From: Chromobacterium alkanivorans
Lineage (GTDB): Bacteria > Pseudomonadota > Gammaproteobacteria > Burkholderiales > Chromobacteriaceae
DNA: 64,000 nucleotides
Assembly (NCBI RefSeq): GCF_016937655.1
Contig: NZ_JAFHKL010000016.1
Coordinates: 1 to 64,000 of the forward strand
Direction of reading: 5' to 3'
The notes below the pieces were generated by a model. It worked only from the letters and a program-made list of their open reading frames with translations. It had not been told where the DNA came from and made no database searches. Below are positions 1-9,577 of the stretch, in pieces; the stretch's first letter is position 1, and the number at the start of each line of letters is the position of its first letter. Both the position numbers and the translations under genes were made by a program.

Positions 1-345
1 GACGCTGAACACCGGGTTCAGCGAGCTCATCGGCTCCTGGAAGATCATCGCGATGTCCTTGCCGCGCAGCGCGCGCATCTCGGCGCCGCCGGCCTTGAGC
101 AGATCGCGTCCTTGCAGCAGGATCTGGCTGTCCGGGGAGATTTGGGCGTGCTGCGGCGACAGCAGGCGCATGATGGCCATCGAGGTCACCGATTTGCCGG
201 AGCCGGATTCGCCCACCAGCGCTACGGTGCGCTTGGCCGGGATGTCGAAGCTGACGCCCTTGAGCGCCTGGAATTCGCCGCCGTTCTCCTGACGGAACGC
301 CACTTTGAGATTGCGCACCGACAGCAGGGTCTGGTTCTGAGTCAT
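1..345 (-). CDS. yejF: Oligopeptide ABC transporter ATP-binding protein, YejF-like (partial)
   Basis: N-terminal 115 codons of an ABC ATPase; the rest lies beyond the left edge. Walker A GESGSGKS is at residues 45-52 and the Q-loop [10 protein letters not shown] near residues 103-112, the form typical of Dpp/Opp-type peptide importers. ATG at 345 follows a GGGGGAG ribosome site. It is the last gene of a leftward solute-binding/permease/permease/ATPase operon, 16 bp behind the second permease. YejF proteins usually carry two fused ATPase domains, but only the first can be seen here. It would power uptake of oligopeptides (microcin C-type peptides in E. coli) from the cytoplasmic face of the inner membrane. 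The family call rests mainly on operon order. Confidence 0.85.
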   Translation of the reverse strand, partial: MTQNQTLLSVRNLKVAFRQENGGEFQALKGVSFDIPAKRTVALVGESGSGKSVTSMAIMRLLSPQHAQISPDSQILLQGRDLLKAGGAEMRALRGKDIAMIFQEPMSSLNPVFSV

Positions 346-361
346 TGTTGTTCTCCCCCGC

Positions 362-1426
362 TCACTTCGCCGCCGCGCGCGGGTCCAGCGCGTCGCGCAG
401 CGCATCGGTCAACATGCTGAAGGCAGTCACCAGGGTGGACATGAACACCACCACCATGGCCAGTTGCCACCAATAGCCCTGCAACAGCTCTTCCGGCACT
501 TCCGCCAGCATGGAGCCCCAGCTCACCTGGCGCACGTCCACGCCGAAGCCGAGGAAGGACAGGATCACTTCGTACTTGATCAGACCCACCATCAACAGCG
601 AGAACTGCACCAGCAGCAGGTGGGAAACATTGGGCAGGATGTGGATGAACATGCGGCGGCTGTGGCTGGCGCCGATGGCGTCGGCGGCCTGCACGTATTC
701 GCGCGAGCGGTTCTTGATGAACTCGGCGCGCACCAGGCGGAAGGTGCCGGTCCAGCTGGTCAGCGACAGCACCAGGATGACGGTGGCGATGCCGCGCCCG
801 GCCACTGCGGCGAAGGCGAGCAGCAGCAGCATGTCCGGCACCGAGGTGAACACGCTGTAGAACCACATCAGGAAATCGTCCACCTTGCGGCCGAAGTAGC
901 CGGCCATCGCGCCCAGCGAGGTGCCGATCAGGATGGACAGCAGCGCGCCGAAGAAGCCCACCAGCAGCGAGGTGGCGGTGCCCTTGATCACTTTGTCCAG
1001 GATGTCGCGGCCGCGCTGGTCCGCGCCGAAGGGCAGCGACGCCACTTTCTTCACCTCCGGCACCGCGTATTGGGCGGCGTGGGGGCGCGCGGCTTCCAGC
1101 CAATCGTGGATGGGGTCTTCCGACGGTTTCAAGCGCTCGGTGGGCACGATGGCGCTGGACGGGCCGCCGGCGGCGGCCGGGGTGTCCTGCTGGCGGTATT
1201 GTTCCAGCAGCAGCGTGGGCGGCGCGTAGGAGGCGGCGATTTCGTCGTTCCAGCCGCGGCCGGCCAGGTTGAGCCAGCCGGCGGCGGCCAGCAGCATGAA
1301 GGCCGCCACCACCCACAGGGAGACGAAGCCGATGCGGTCGCGCTTCAGGCGTTGCCAGCCCAAGGCCCACAGGCTGCGCGAGGGGGCGGCCGGCGGCGCG
1401 CCGGCGGTGTTTTGCAATGTTGTCAT
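362..1426 (-). CDS. yejE: Oligopeptide ABC transporter permease, YejE-like
   Basis: 354-aa inner-membrane permease. A first membrane helix near residues 29-50 is followed by a long periplasmic stretch, then the binding-protein-dependent transport domain with about five helices in the C-terminal 200 residues. The long periplasmic insert between helix 1 and the permease core is characteristic of YejE compared with DppC/OppC. ATG at 1426; YejB ends 16 bp upstream and YejF starts 16 bp downstream, so the genes are surely cotranscribed. It pairs with YejB to form the channel for peptides delivered by YejA. Confidence 0.88.
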   Translation of the reverse strand: MTTLQNTAGAPPAAPSRSLWALGWQRLKRDRIGFVSLWVVAAFMLLAAAGWLNLAGRGWNDEIAASYAPPTLLLEQYRQQDTPAAAGGPSSAIVPTERLKPSEDPIHDWLEAARPHAAQYAVPEVKKVASLPFGADQRGRDILDKVIKGTATSLLVGFFGALLSILIGTSLGAMAGYFGRKVDDFLMWFYSVFTSVPDMLLLLAFAAVAGRGIATVILVLSLTSWTGTFRLVRAEFIKNRSREYVQAADAIGASHSRRMFIHILPNVSHLLLVQFSLLMVGLIKYEVILSFLGFGVDVRQVSWGSMLAEVPEELLQGYWWQLAMVVVFMSTLVTAFSMLTDALRDALDPRAAAK

Positions 1427-1442
1427 GTCTTGTGCTCCGCGC

Positions 1443-2384
1443 TCACTTGAGTTGCACGCGTGGATCGATCCACTTGTAGATGATGTCGGCCAGCAGGTTG
1501 AACACCATGGCGGCGGCGGCGATGGTCACGGTGATGGCCTTGATCACCGGGAAATCGCTCTTGTCCACCGCCATCAGCAGTTCATTGCCCATGCCGGGGA
1601 TGCCGAAGAAGCGCTCCAGCAGCATCGAGCCCAGCACCAGGAAGGGCAAGGACATCATCACCGCGGTGACCACCGGGATCAGCGCGTTGCGCAGCACGTG
1701 CTTGAACAGCACGGTTTTCTCGGACAAGCCCTTGGCGCGCGCGGTGCGCACGTAGTCGTGGCCCAGCTCTTCCACCACGAAGCTGCGGTAGAAACGCACA
1801 TTGGGCGCCAGCGACACCAGCATGCCCAGGATCAGCGGCAGCGGCACATAGATCAGCAGGCTGCGCAGCAGGCTGTCGTCGTCCCAGCCCATTACCGGGA
1901 ACCAGTCCAGTTTGAAGGCCAGCAGGTACTGGCCGACGATGATGTAGGCCAGCGAGCTGATGGACATGGCCACGGTGCAGATCAGCGTCACCAGGCGGTC
2001 GGTCAGGGTGCCTCGGTAGTAGGCCACGGCGATGGCGATGGGCAGCGCGGTCAGCAGTTCGAACACCAGCAAGGTGCCGGTCAGCGTCAGCGAGGGGCCG
2101 ATGCGCGAGGCCAGCGTGGCGGTGACGGATTGCTGGGTGGACCAGGAAGTGCCGAAGTCGAAGGTGGCCACTTGCTTGACGAAGAGCCAGAACTGCTCCG
2201 GCAAGGTCTTGTCCAGGCCCAGCTGGGCGCGGATATTGGCCATGATTTCCGGCGTCAGGCGTTTGCCGGCCAGGATGTAGGTGGGGTCTCCGCCCACCCA
2301 GTTGAACAGCACGAACACCAGCAGCATGACGCCGAACATCGTCGGCACCATCTGCCAGATTCGGCGAATGATGAAATTGAACAT
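1443..2384 (-). CDS. yejB: Oligopeptide ABC transporter permease, YejB-like
   Basis: 313-aa permease of the DppB/OppB class. It has an N-terminal helix beginning at the start (FIIRRIWQMVPTMFGVMLL) and a typical N-terminal periplasmic loop, then a multi-helix permease domain with the cytoplasmic EAA-type loop containing ARAKGLSEKTVLFKHVLRNA. That loop contacts the ATPase. It lies between the solute-binding protein gene (54 bp upstream) and yejE. Together with YejE it forms the membrane channel of a peptide importer. Length and motif order are normal for the family. Confidence 0.88.
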   Translation of the reverse strand: MFNFIIRRIWQMVPTMFGVMLLVFVLFNWVGGDPTYILAGKRLTPEIMANIRAQLGLDKTLPEQFWLFVKQVATFDFGTSWSTQQSVTATLASRIGPSLTLTGTLLVFELLTALPIAIAVAYYRGTLTDRLVTLICTVAMSISSLAYIIVGQYLLAFKLDWFPVMGWDDDSLLRSLLIYVPLPLILGMLVSLAPNVRFYRSFVVEELGHDYVRTARAKGLSEKTVLFKHVLRNALIPVVTAVMMSLPFLVLGSMLLERFFGIPGMGNELLMAVDKSDFPVIKAITVTIAAAAMVFNLLADIIYKWIDPRVQLK

Positions 2385-2438
2385 CTGGATCTCCAGAAGA
2401 GTCGGCGCGGCTGCGCCCCGGGTTATAAGACCGTTCCC

Positions 2439-4244
2439 TTAGCGGCGCTTGCCTAGGTCGATGTCGACGTAGCGCCAGGACACGCCTATCGTGGCCAGCG
2501 GATGCGGTTTGTAACCCTTGAGATAGTCGTGGCTGACGACGTTTTCGAAGCGGGTCACGCCCAGCACATAGGGCTGGTAGGCGGCCACCACCCGGTTCAT
2601 GCGGTCGAACAGCGCGTCGCGCTCCGGCCCGTTGGGCAGCACTTGCGACGCTTCATAAGCCTTGTCGAACTCCGGCCGGCTGAAGAACGGCAGGTTGCCG
2701 ATGCCGATCTGCTTGGTCCACAGGCCGGTGACGAAATCGTCGCCGTCCGGAATGGCGGCGGAACCGCCCAAGGACCACATCTGCAGCTTGCCGGCGTAGG
2801 CGGCCTTGAGGTTTTCGTTCCACTTGGCCACTTTGAAGGTGACGCGCAGCTTCAGGCTGTCGAAGGCCTTTTGCCAAATCTGGTTGAACTGTTTGTCGAA
2901 GGCGCTGCCCTGGGTGGCCTGGGTGATCAGCAGCGGCTGGCCGTTGGGCTGCTGGCGGTAGCCGTCCGGGCCTATCTTGTAGCCGGCCTGGTCCAGCAAG
3001 GCGTTGGCCAGCGCCGGATCGAAGTCCGCCGCGCCGCGGAAGCGCGGATCGTTGCCCACCATGTTCAGGGGCACTAGGTTTTGCAGCTGGATGGCCTGAC
3101 CGCTGTACAGCAGCTTGATCACTTCCTGGCTGGGGTAGGCCATGGCGATGGCGCGACGCAAGGCGATCTTTGGCTTGCCGTAGCCGCCCACCACCGGATC
3201 GCGCATATTGAAGAAGGCGTAAGTCAGGTCCATGCCCAGGTTGTGGTGCAGGCGGATGCCGCGCTGCGCCAGCGTCGGATTCAGGCTGGCCTGGAAGGGG
3301 TTGCCCGCGCTGCTGTGCACGGTGGACGGGATGGCGGACTTGGGCACGCCGGTGTAGTCGATCTGCTTGTTGAGGAAGGACAGCCAGCGCGGCTGCTCTT
3401 CTTCTATCACCTTGATGTCGATGCGGCCGATGACCGGCAGCGTCCTGCCGCGCAGTTGCTCGGCGATTTCGCGGTCCAGCGGCGGAGCGTCGGCGGCCGG
3501 CTCGTCGGAGAACACTTCCTTGCGGTAGCCGGGGTTGGCTTCCAGGATGATGCGGTTGCCCGGCTTCCACTCCTTCAGCAAGAACGGGCCGGTGCCCACC
3601 GGGTGGGCGTTGGTGTTGCTGTCGTAGGTTTCAATCACCTCTCGCGCCACCGCGCCGCTGAATTTGGCGGCCACGGTGTAGAGGAAGTTGTAATTGGGCT
3701 TTTTCAGCGTCAGCTGCAGGGTGTAGCGGTCCAGCGCCTTGATGCCTTCGATAGGCTTGTCGTAGTCGAAGCGCCCTTTCTTGCTGGCGGCGCTGCCCGC
3801 CTCCGCCAGCCCCAGCACGTAGTCGGTATAGGAGGTGGCGTTGGGCGAGCTGACCTTGGGGTCGGCGAAGCGCTTGATGCTGTAGGCGTAGTCCGCCGCG
3901 GTCAGCTCGCGCTTCTTGCCCTTGAAGGCCGGATCGTCGGCGAAATAGATGCCGGGCCGGACTTTGAAGGTGAACACCTTGCCGTCCGCCGAAATCTCCG
4001 GCAAGGCCTGGGCGGTGCCCGGCTTGAGCTTGACCGGCCGCGCCAGGTAGTCGTACCTGAGCAGGTTGTCGAAAATGTTCTCGATCACGCCCAGCGAATA
4101 GATGTCGCTCATCTTGGCCGGGTCGAAGCCGGTCTCGGGCGCCAGAAAGGCCACCCTCAACGTCTTGGTCATATCGGCCGCCTGCGCGGACGCGAACAGG
4201 CCCGCCCCGGCCAGCAGCAGGGGCAGCCATTTCAAGCGATTCAT
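2439..4244 (-). CDS. yejA: Periplasmic oligopeptide-binding protein, YejA-like
   Basis: 601-aa extracellular solute-binding protein of family 5 (SBP_bac_5). The N-terminus MNRLKWLPLLLAGAGLFASA followed by QA-AD is a clear Sec signal peptide with cleavage near residue 22. The mature part holds typical family features such as the block VGTGPFLLKEWKPGNRI. It is the first gene of the leftward operon yejA-B-E-F and captures peptide substrates in the periplasm for the YejB/E channel. A small hairpin, GCCGGG-AAA-CCCGGC at about 4272-4286, lies in the mRNA leader. Confidence 0.88.
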   Translation of the reverse strand: MNRLKWLPLLLAGAGLFASAQAADMTKTLRVAFLAPETGFDPAKMSDIYSLGVIENIFDNLLRYDYLARPVKLKPGTAQALPEISADGKVFTFKVRPGIYFADDPAFKGKKRELTAADYAYSIKRFADPKVSSPNATSYTDYVLGLAEAGSAASKKGRFDYDKPIEGIKALDRYTLQLTLKKPNYNFLYTVAAKFSGAVAREVIETYDSNTNAHPVGTGPFLLKEWKPGNRIILEANPGYRKEVFSDEPAADAPPLDREIAEQLRGRTLPVIGRIDIKVIEEEQPRWLSFLNKQIDYTGVPKSAIPSTVHSSAGNPFQASLNPTLAQRGIRLHHNLGMDLTYAFFNMRDPVVGGYGKPKIALRRAIAMAYPSQEVIKLLYSGQAIQLQNLVPLNMVGNDPRFRGAADFDPALANALLDQAGYKIGPDGYRQQPNGQPLLITQATQGSAFDKQFNQIWQKAFDSLKLRVTFKVAKWNENLKAAYAGKLQMWSLGGSAAIPDGDDFVTGLWTKQIGIGNLPFFSRPEFDKAYEASQVLPNGPERDALFDRMNRVVAAYQPYVLGVTRFENVVSHDYLKGYKPHPLATIGVSWRYVDIDLGKRR

Positions 4245-4452
4245 CTCGCTTACTCCTTTGTGTCACGGAGCCGGGAAACCCGGCGTCTCTATTGTTATGC
4301 CTGCTCCGGCATGAGGAAATGCCATGAGCAAGTGCCGTGACTGTAAAGCGAATCCGCAGGCTAGATCAACAAGAAACTATCAAAATGACATCAAAGAAAA
4401 AACATGTCTATGCATAGAAAAACTCATGCTATGCCAAGGACTTGGCGTCGCC

Positions 4453-5286
4453 TCAGGTCGCCGCGCGCAATGCCCAGTCAAAACAACGGGTTGGCAACAG
4501 CCGGCGCAGCCACCAATACAGTTTGGTGGGGAAAGTCACCCGGTAGCGCGCCGCCGGCTTGGCCGCGGTGATGGCGCGGTGCACCGCCTCCGCCACCGCG
4601 CTGGCCGGCAGCGTGAACGGCGCGGCGTGGCCCTCTTTCTTCAGCCGCTCCAGTTGTTGCTGGTAGGCCTCGCGGTGGTGGCTGGCGTCTATGTCCACGT
4701 TTTTCAGGAAACGCGCCAGCGCATTGGGGCGGAAACGGCTTTCAATCGGCCCCGGCTCCACCAGGGAGACATGGATGTCGGTGCCGTGCAGCTCGTGGCG
4801 CAGCGTGTCGCACAGACCTTCCATCGCGAACTTGCTGGCGTTGTAGGCGCCGCGCCAGCGCATGGCGGCGAAGCCCAGGATGGAGCTGTTGAACACGATG
4901 CGGCCGTGGCCCTGGGCGCGCATCACCTTGAGCGCGGCGTTGGTCAGCTCCCAGGGGCCGAACAGATTGGTCTCGAACTGCTCGCGCATCGCCGCGCGGC
5001 TGATGTCCTCCACCGCGCCCGGCTGGCCGAAGCCGGCGTTGTTGAACAAGGCGTCAAGTCGCCCGCCGGCCATTTCCAACGCCTGGGCCAGGCCGTCGCG
5101 GATGGAATCGGCGTCGTCCACGTCCAGCCGGATGCAGGCCATGCCCTCGCTGCGCAGGCGCTCCACGTCGGCGGCGGCGCGGCAGCTGGCGATCACGCGC
5201 CAGCCGCGCTGCGCCAGGATGACGGCGGTGTGGTAGCCGATGCCGCTGGAGCAGCCGGTGATCAGAATGGATGGTTGCGAATGCAT
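4453..5286 (-). CDS. Short-chain dehydrogenase/reductase (SDR)
   Basis: 277-aa classical SDR oxidoreductase. The nucleotide-binding motif TGCSSGIG is at residues 10-17, NNAG at about 82-85, a Ser in FNSSILG at about 134, and the catalytic pair Tyr148/Lys152 in YNASK. The ATG at 5286 is preferred over an in-frame TTG at 5307 because an AGGGG ribosome site precedes it. The substrate cannot be read from the sequence; cofactor is NAD(H) or NADP(H). It is a single gene between the yej operon and the divergent xseB operon. A weak hairpin (4433-4446, GCCAAGGACTTGGC) with a distant T-run lies just past the stop and may help termination. Confidence 0.85.
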   Translation of the reverse strand: MHSQPSILITGCSSGIGYHTAVILAQRGWRVIASCRAAADVERLRSEGMACIRLDVDDADSIRDGLAQALEMAGGRLDALFNNAGFGQPGAVEDISRAAMREQFETNLFGPWELTNAALKVMRAQGHGRIVFNSSILGFAAMRWRGAYNASKFAMEGLCDTLRHELHGTDIHVSLVEPGPIESRFRPNALARFLKNVDIDASHHREAYQQQLERLKKEGHAAPFTLPASAVAEAVHRAITAAKPAARYRVTFPTKLYWWLRRLLPTRCFDWALRAAT

Positions 5287-5541
5287 GCTGGCCCCTGTCG
5301 TTTTCAATTGGCGACACCCTACCGCAAATGCGGGCGGCGGGGAATTGTCCGCTAGGCGCGTTCCCTTTCCGTGCGCTTAGCATTCCAACGACATCCGCGC
5401 TTGCCGAAAGCGCTCAATCGCCTCTGTCGCCGCACCGGGGAATTGGACTAGAATGACGGCCTTAAAGAGCCGCCTGCGCCCACGCGACACCGACGGAACC
5501 CGCACGGCCCGGCCACCACAAAGCACAATAAGGAAAACGCC

Positions 5542-5775
5542 ATGGCTAAAGCCAGCAAAGCGCCGGCCAGTTTCGAAACCGCACTGGCCCAACTGGAAGA
5601 CATCATCCAGGCGATGGAAAGCGGCGACATGCCGCTGGAAACGGCGCTAGGCTCCTACAAGCAGGGCATAGAATTGATCAAGTTCTGCCAGACCAAATTG
5701 GCCGACGCGGAACAGCAGCTGAAAATCCTGGAAAACAACGAACTCAAACCACTGGAATTGTCCAATGGCCAATAA
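5542..5775 (+). CDS. xseB: Exodeoxyribonuclease VII small subunit
   Basis: 77-aa acidic helical protein with the family core FETALAQLEDIIQAMESGD followed by a second helix (YKQGIELIKFCQTKLADAEQ). It is the small, regulatory subunit that assembles in several copies on XseA to form the single-strand nuclease ExoVII. XseA is not in this window. The start is preceded by AAGGA. The gene overlaps ispA by 11 bp (stop at 5773-5775, ispA ATG at 5765), the usual xseB-ispA-dxs arrangement. A possible -10 box TAGAAT lies at 5448-5453, though no convincing -35 was seen. Confidence 0.95.
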   Translation: MAKASKAPASFETALAQLEDIIQAMESGDMPLETALGSYKQGIELIKFCQTKLADAEQQLKILENNELKPLELSNGQ

Positions 5776-6661
5776 ACCGTTCATGGCCTGGATGACCGAG
5801 ATCCAGCAGCAGGTGGAAGGCGCGCTGGAGCGCCTGCTGCCCTCCGCTCAGCACACGCCGCAGCAACTGCATGAAGCGATGCGCTACGTCTGCCTGGGCG
5901 GCGGCAAGCGGGTGCGTCCGCTGTTGGTGTTCGCCGCCGGCGAACTGGTGGGCGCTTCGGCCGATAACCTGGCCCGCATCGGCGCCGCGCTGGAAATGGT
6001 CCACGTTTATTCGCTGGTGCACGACGACATGCCCTGCATGGACGACGACGTGCTGCGCCGCGGCAAGCCCACCTGTCACGTGGCTTACGACGAAGCCACC
6101 GCGCTGCTGGTGGGCGACGCGCTGCAAACCCACGCTTTCGACATGCTGAGCGCGCCGCTGCCGGACGTGGCCCCCGCGGCTCAGCTCGCCATGGTCCACA
6201 CCCTGGCCCGCGCCGCCGGCCACGCCGGCATGGCCGGCGGCCAGGCCATAGACCTGGCCAGCGTGGGCAAGGCGCTGAACCAGCCGGAACTGGAATACAT
6301 GCATTTGCTGAAGACCGGCGCGCTGATCCGCGCGTCGGTGCTGCTGGGCGCGATGGCCGGCCGGCCGTTGAGCGAGGAGGAAACCGCCCGCCTGGACGTG
6401 TTCGCCAAACGCATGGGCCTGGCCTTCCAGGTGGTGGACGACGTGCTGGACTGCGAGGCGGACACCGCCACGCTGGGCAAGACCGCCGGCAAGGACGCCG
6501 CCCACGACAAGCCCACCTACGTCAGCCTGATGGGGCTGGCCGAGGCCAAGCAGTTTGCCCGCGACTTGCGCGACGAGGCGTTTGCCGCGCTGGAAGGATT
6601 TGGCGATTCCGCCCAACGATTGAAGGAACTGGCCGACTACATCGTCGCGCGCTCGTTCTGA
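5765..6661 (+). CDS. ispA: Polyprenyl (farnesyl) diphosphate synthase
   Basis: 298-aa trans-isoprenyl diphosphate synthase that condenses DMAPP/GPP with IPP to farnesyl diphosphate, feeding undecaprenyl phosphate, quinones and heme O. The first Asp-rich motif [10 protein letters not shown] is at about residues 85-94, the second (VVDDVLDC) at about 224-230. The basic GGGKRVRP motif sits near residue 43. It overlaps xseB and is 13 bp ahead of dxs, so precursor and chain elongation enzymes are co-expressed. Length is normal for bacterial IspA. Confidence 0.95.
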   Translation: MANKPFMAWMTEIQQQVEGALERLLPSAQHTPQQLHEAMRYVCLGGGKRVRPLLVFAAGELVGASADNLARIGAALEMVHVYSLVHDDMPCMDDDVLRRGKPTCHVAYDEATALLVGDALQTHAFDMLSAPLPDVAPAAQLAMVHTLARAAGHAGMAGGQAIDLASVGKALNQPELEYMHLLKTGALIRASVLLGAMAGRPLSEEETARLDVFAKRMGLAFQVVDDVLDCEADTATLGKTAGKDAAHDKPTYVSLMGLAEAKQFARDLRDEAFAALEGFGDSAQRLKELADYIVARSF

Positions 6662-6674
6662 GAAGCAGAAAACT

Positions 6675-8525
6675 ATGTATCCCTTGCTCGAGACCATTGA
6701 AAGCCCCGCCGACCTGCGCAAGCTGTCGCGCCAGCAGCTTGCGCCGCTGGCCACGGAACTGCGCGACTTCCTGGTGGAAAGCGTCAGCAAGACCGGCGGC
6801 CACTTCGCCTCCAACCTGGGCAGCATCGAGCTGACCATCGCGCTGCACTATGTGTTCAACACCCCGGACGACCGCCTGGTGTGGGACGTGGGCCATCAGA
6901 CCTACCCGCACAAGATCCTGACCGGCCGCCGCGAGCGCATGGGCAGCATGCGTCAGAAAGGCGGCCTGGCCGGCTTTCCCAAGCGCGACGAATCCGAATA
7001 CGACACCTTCGGCGTCGGCCACTCCTCCACCTCCATCGGCGCGGCGCTGGGCATGGCGGTGGCGGCCAAGACCCAGGGCATAGAGCGCAAATGCGTGGCC
7101 GTCATCGGCGACGGCTCGATGACCGCCGGCCAGGCATTTGAAGCCCTGAACAACGCCGGCGCGATGGACACCGACCTGCTGGTGGTGCTCAACGACAACG
7201 AGATGTCGATCTCGCCCAATGTCGGCGCGCTGAACAACTACCTGGCCAAGCTGATGTCCGGCCGCTTCTACGCGGCGATGCGCGAAGGCTCCAGCAAGGT
7301 GCTGGGCATCGCCCCGCCGCTGAAGGAGATCGCCAGCAAGGTTGAGGAGCACGTCAAGGGCTTCTTCACCCCGGGCACCCTGTTCGAGGAGTTCGGCTTC
7401 AACTACATCGGCCCGATCGACGGCCACGACGTGGACGTGCTGGTGGATACCCTGAGCAATATCCGCAGCCTCAAGGGCCCGCAGTTCCTGCACATCGTCA
7501 CCAAGAAAGGCCACGGCTACAAGCTGGCGGAGAGCGACCCGGTCAAATACCACGGCGTCACCAAGTTCGACCCCAGCAACGGCCTGGCCAGCGGCAAGGG
7601 CGGCGGCAAGCCGCAATACACCCAGGTGTTCGGCGACTGGATCTGCGACATGGCCAAGCGCGACCCGCGCCTGGTGGGCATCACCCCGGCGATGCGCGAA
7701 GGCTCCGGCCTGGTGCGCTTCGAACAGGAACACGCGGACCGCTATTACGACGTGGCCATCGCCGAACAGCACGCGGTCACCTTCGCCGGCGGCCTGGCCT
7801 GCGACGGCGTCAAGCCGGTGGTGGCGATCTACTCCACCTTCCTGCAACGCGCTTACGATCAGCTGATCCACGACGTGGCGCTGCAAAACCTGCCTGTCTT
7901 GTTCGCCATCGACCGCGCCGGCCTGGTGGGCGCGGACGGCCCCACCCACGCGGGCGCCTTCGACCTGTCCTTCCTGCGCTGCATTCCCAATCTGACGGTG
8001 ATGGCGCCGTCGGACGAGAACGAATGCCGCCAGATGCTCTACACCGGCTTCCAGATGAACAGCCCGGCCGCGGTGCGCTATCCGCGCGGCACCGGCCCCG
8101 GCGCCGAGATTCAGGCGGAGATGACGGCGCTGCCGCTGGGCAAGGGCCGGTTGCGCCGCCAGGGCGAAAAAGTGGCCATCCTCGCCTTCGGCAGCATGGT
8201 GACGCCGGCGCTGGCCGCCGCCGAGACGCTGAACGCCACCGTGGCCGACATGCGCTTCGTCAAGCCGCTGGACGCGGAACTGGTGTGCCGGCTGGCGGAG
8301 AGCCACGATCTGATCATCACCGTAGAGGAAAACGTGGTGATGGGCGGCGCCGGCTCGGCCTGTTTGGAGGCGATGCAGGCGATGGGCATCCTCAAGCCGG
8401 TATTGCAACTGGGCCTGCCGGACGATTACGTGGAGCACGGCGACCCGGCCGGCATGCTGGCCGATTGCGGCCTGGACGCCGCCGGCATCGAGCGCAGCGT
8501 GCGCCAGCGGCTGGCGATGCTGTAA
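6675..8525 (+). CDS. dxs: 1-deoxy-D-xylulose-5-phosphate synthase
   Basis: 616-aa thiamine-diphosphate enzyme that joins pyruvate and glyceraldehyde-3-phosphate in the first step of the MEP isoprenoid pathway. The TPP/Mg motif GDGSMTAG starts near residue 144 and the transketolase-type catalytic glutamate region [13 protein letters not shown] lies near residue 362. A C-terminal transketolase domain with [15 protein letters not shown] is intact. It is the third gene of the xseB-ispA-dxs operon and is followed by a strong terminator. The partner dxr is in the same window at about 26 kb, in the cdsA-rseP block. Confidence 0.96.
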   Translation: MYPLLETIESPADLRKLSRQQLAPLATELRDFLVESVSKTGGHFASNLGSIELTIALHYVFNTPDDRLVWDVGHQTYPHKILTGRRERMGSMRQKGGLAGFPKRDESEYDTFGVGHSSTSIGAALGMAVAAKTQGIERKCVAVIGDGSMTAGQAFEALNNAGAMDTDLLVVLNDNEMSISPNVGALNNYLAKLMSGRFYAAMREGSSKVLGIAPPLKEIASKVEEHVKGFFTPGTLFEEFGFNYIGPIDGHDVDVLVDTLSNIRSLKGPQFLHIVTKKGHGYKLAESDPVKYHGVTKFDPSNGLASGKGGGKPQYTQVFGDWICDMAKRDPRLVGITPAMREGSGLVRFEQEHADRYYDVAIAEQHAVTFAGGLACDGVKPVVAIYSTFLQRAYDQLIHDVALQNLPVLFAIDRAGLVGADGPTHAGAFDLSFLRCIPNLTVMAPSDENECRQMLYTGFQMNSPAAVRYPRGTGPGAEIQAEMTALPLGKGRLRRQGEKVAILAFGSMVTPALAAAETLNATVADMRFVKPLDAELVCRLAESHDLIITVEENVVMGGAGSACLEAMQAMGILKPVLQLGLPDDYVEHGDPAGMLADCGLDAAGIERSVRQRLAML

Positions 8526-8547
8526 GCCTTACGCTTGTTCCAAGTCC

Positions 8548-8578
8548 AACGCCCGGCCCCGCCGGGCGTTTTGTTTTG
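8548..8578 (+). terminator. Rho-independent terminator after dxs
   Basis: Perfect stem AACGCCCGG / CCGGGCGTT followed by TTTGTTTT, 23 bp beyond the dxs stop. Confidence 0.85.
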
Positions 8579-8698
8579 ACGGCGCGCCCGCGCCACAAAC
8601 CGCGTTCAGCTTTTGTCAGCCGCGCCAATTTGCCATTGACATAGAATCCATTAGATGCGCAACAGCGCCGCGCCATTCAACCGCCATGGAGTCATTCA

Positions 8699-9508
8699 AT
8701 GTCAAATAATTGGGATTATATTGCCGAGTTTAAGAATGATATTGACGAACTGCTGGAGAAGATCAGGCAGCGCGCCGATGAATTGTCGCGGGCCAATCAT
8801 CACATCATCGCCGCCGTAGCCGACGAGAAAGAAAATCCGGCCAAGGGCGTGGTGTTTTATGCGCCGGCCATCCAAGGCAATATCCAGAAGAACAATGCCG
8901 GCTGGAAGAAAATATATATAGAGGCCAAGCCCAAAGGCGACGATCAGGCCGCCTACAATGCGGAACTATTCGACAAGATTCGCCGCCAGTTGAACGACTT
9001 GACGCCGGCCCAGGCGTTCGGCGCCAAGCTCTTGCTGTCGGACAGCCAGGGCGGCAAGGCCACCATCACCCTGTTCTATCCCACCACCTACATCAAACCG
9101 CCCGTGCCGCAGACCCACTGGCTATACACCAGCTGCTTCGAGCCCTATATCGAAAACGTGGCCGACAAGCTGAGCTTCGCCCTGAATCACATCGACTCCA
9201 GCTTTTCCCTGCTGGCCTACTCCGACGAGGACGGCTCCGACGCCAAAGGCGTCATTTATCACAAACTGGGACTGGCCAACCCCGAGCTGGCCCATGTCGG
9301 TCATGCTTGGGCGCTGAAGAGCTACTCCACCAAGGCCGACGGCAAGTCCCAAGCCGACTATCAGGCCGAGCTGTTCGACAAGATCAAGACCGACCTGAAC
9401 TCCCTGTCGGAACAGCATCTGCTGTTGGCCCAGCTGTTCTTGACCGACCGCACCAAAGGCAGAGCCCATATCGCCCTGCTCTACCCGCAAGAGATCCGTC
9501 CCATCTAA
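8699..9508 (+). CDS. Hypothetical protein with internal duplication
   Basis: 269 aa, no recognised family and no signal peptide or membrane segment. The protein contains two copies of one unit. Residues of about 80-127 (AELFDKIRRQLNDL ... ATITLFYP) are repeated at about 218-264 (AELFDKIKTDLNSL ... AHIALLYP), and each is preceded by a segment ending in GVVFY or GVIYH, so the duplicated unit is about 130 aa. The gene stands alone between two terminators, with somewhat lower GC than its neighbours at the 5' end. It is soluble, probably cytoplasmic, and its function is unknown. Confidence 0.75.
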   Translation: MSNNWDYIAEFKNDIDELLEKIRQRADELSRANHHIIAAVADEKENPAKGVVFYAPAIQGNIQKNNAGWKKIYIEAKPKGDDQAAYNAELFDKIRRQLNDLTPAQAFGAKLLLSDSQGGKATITLFYPTTYIKPPVPQTHWLYTSCFEPYIENVADKLSFALNHIDSSFSLLAYSDEDGSDAKGVIYHKLGLANPELAHVGHAWALKSYSTKADGKSQADYQAELFDKIKTDLNSLSEQHLLLAQLFLTDRTKGRAHIALLYPQEIRPI

Positions 9509-9526
9509 GCCGCACGCCAAGCTCGC

Positions 9527-9559
9527 AAAAAAACGGAAGCCCCTGGGCTTCCGTTTTTT
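9527..9559. terminator. Bidirectional terminator
   Basis: Stem CGGAAGCC / GGCTTCCG flanked by A-runs on the left and T-runs on the right. It serves the unknown gene ending at 9508 on plus and the hydrolase ending at 9578 on minus. Confidence 0.9.
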
Positions 9560-9577
9560 GTGCCGCCAGATCCCGGC

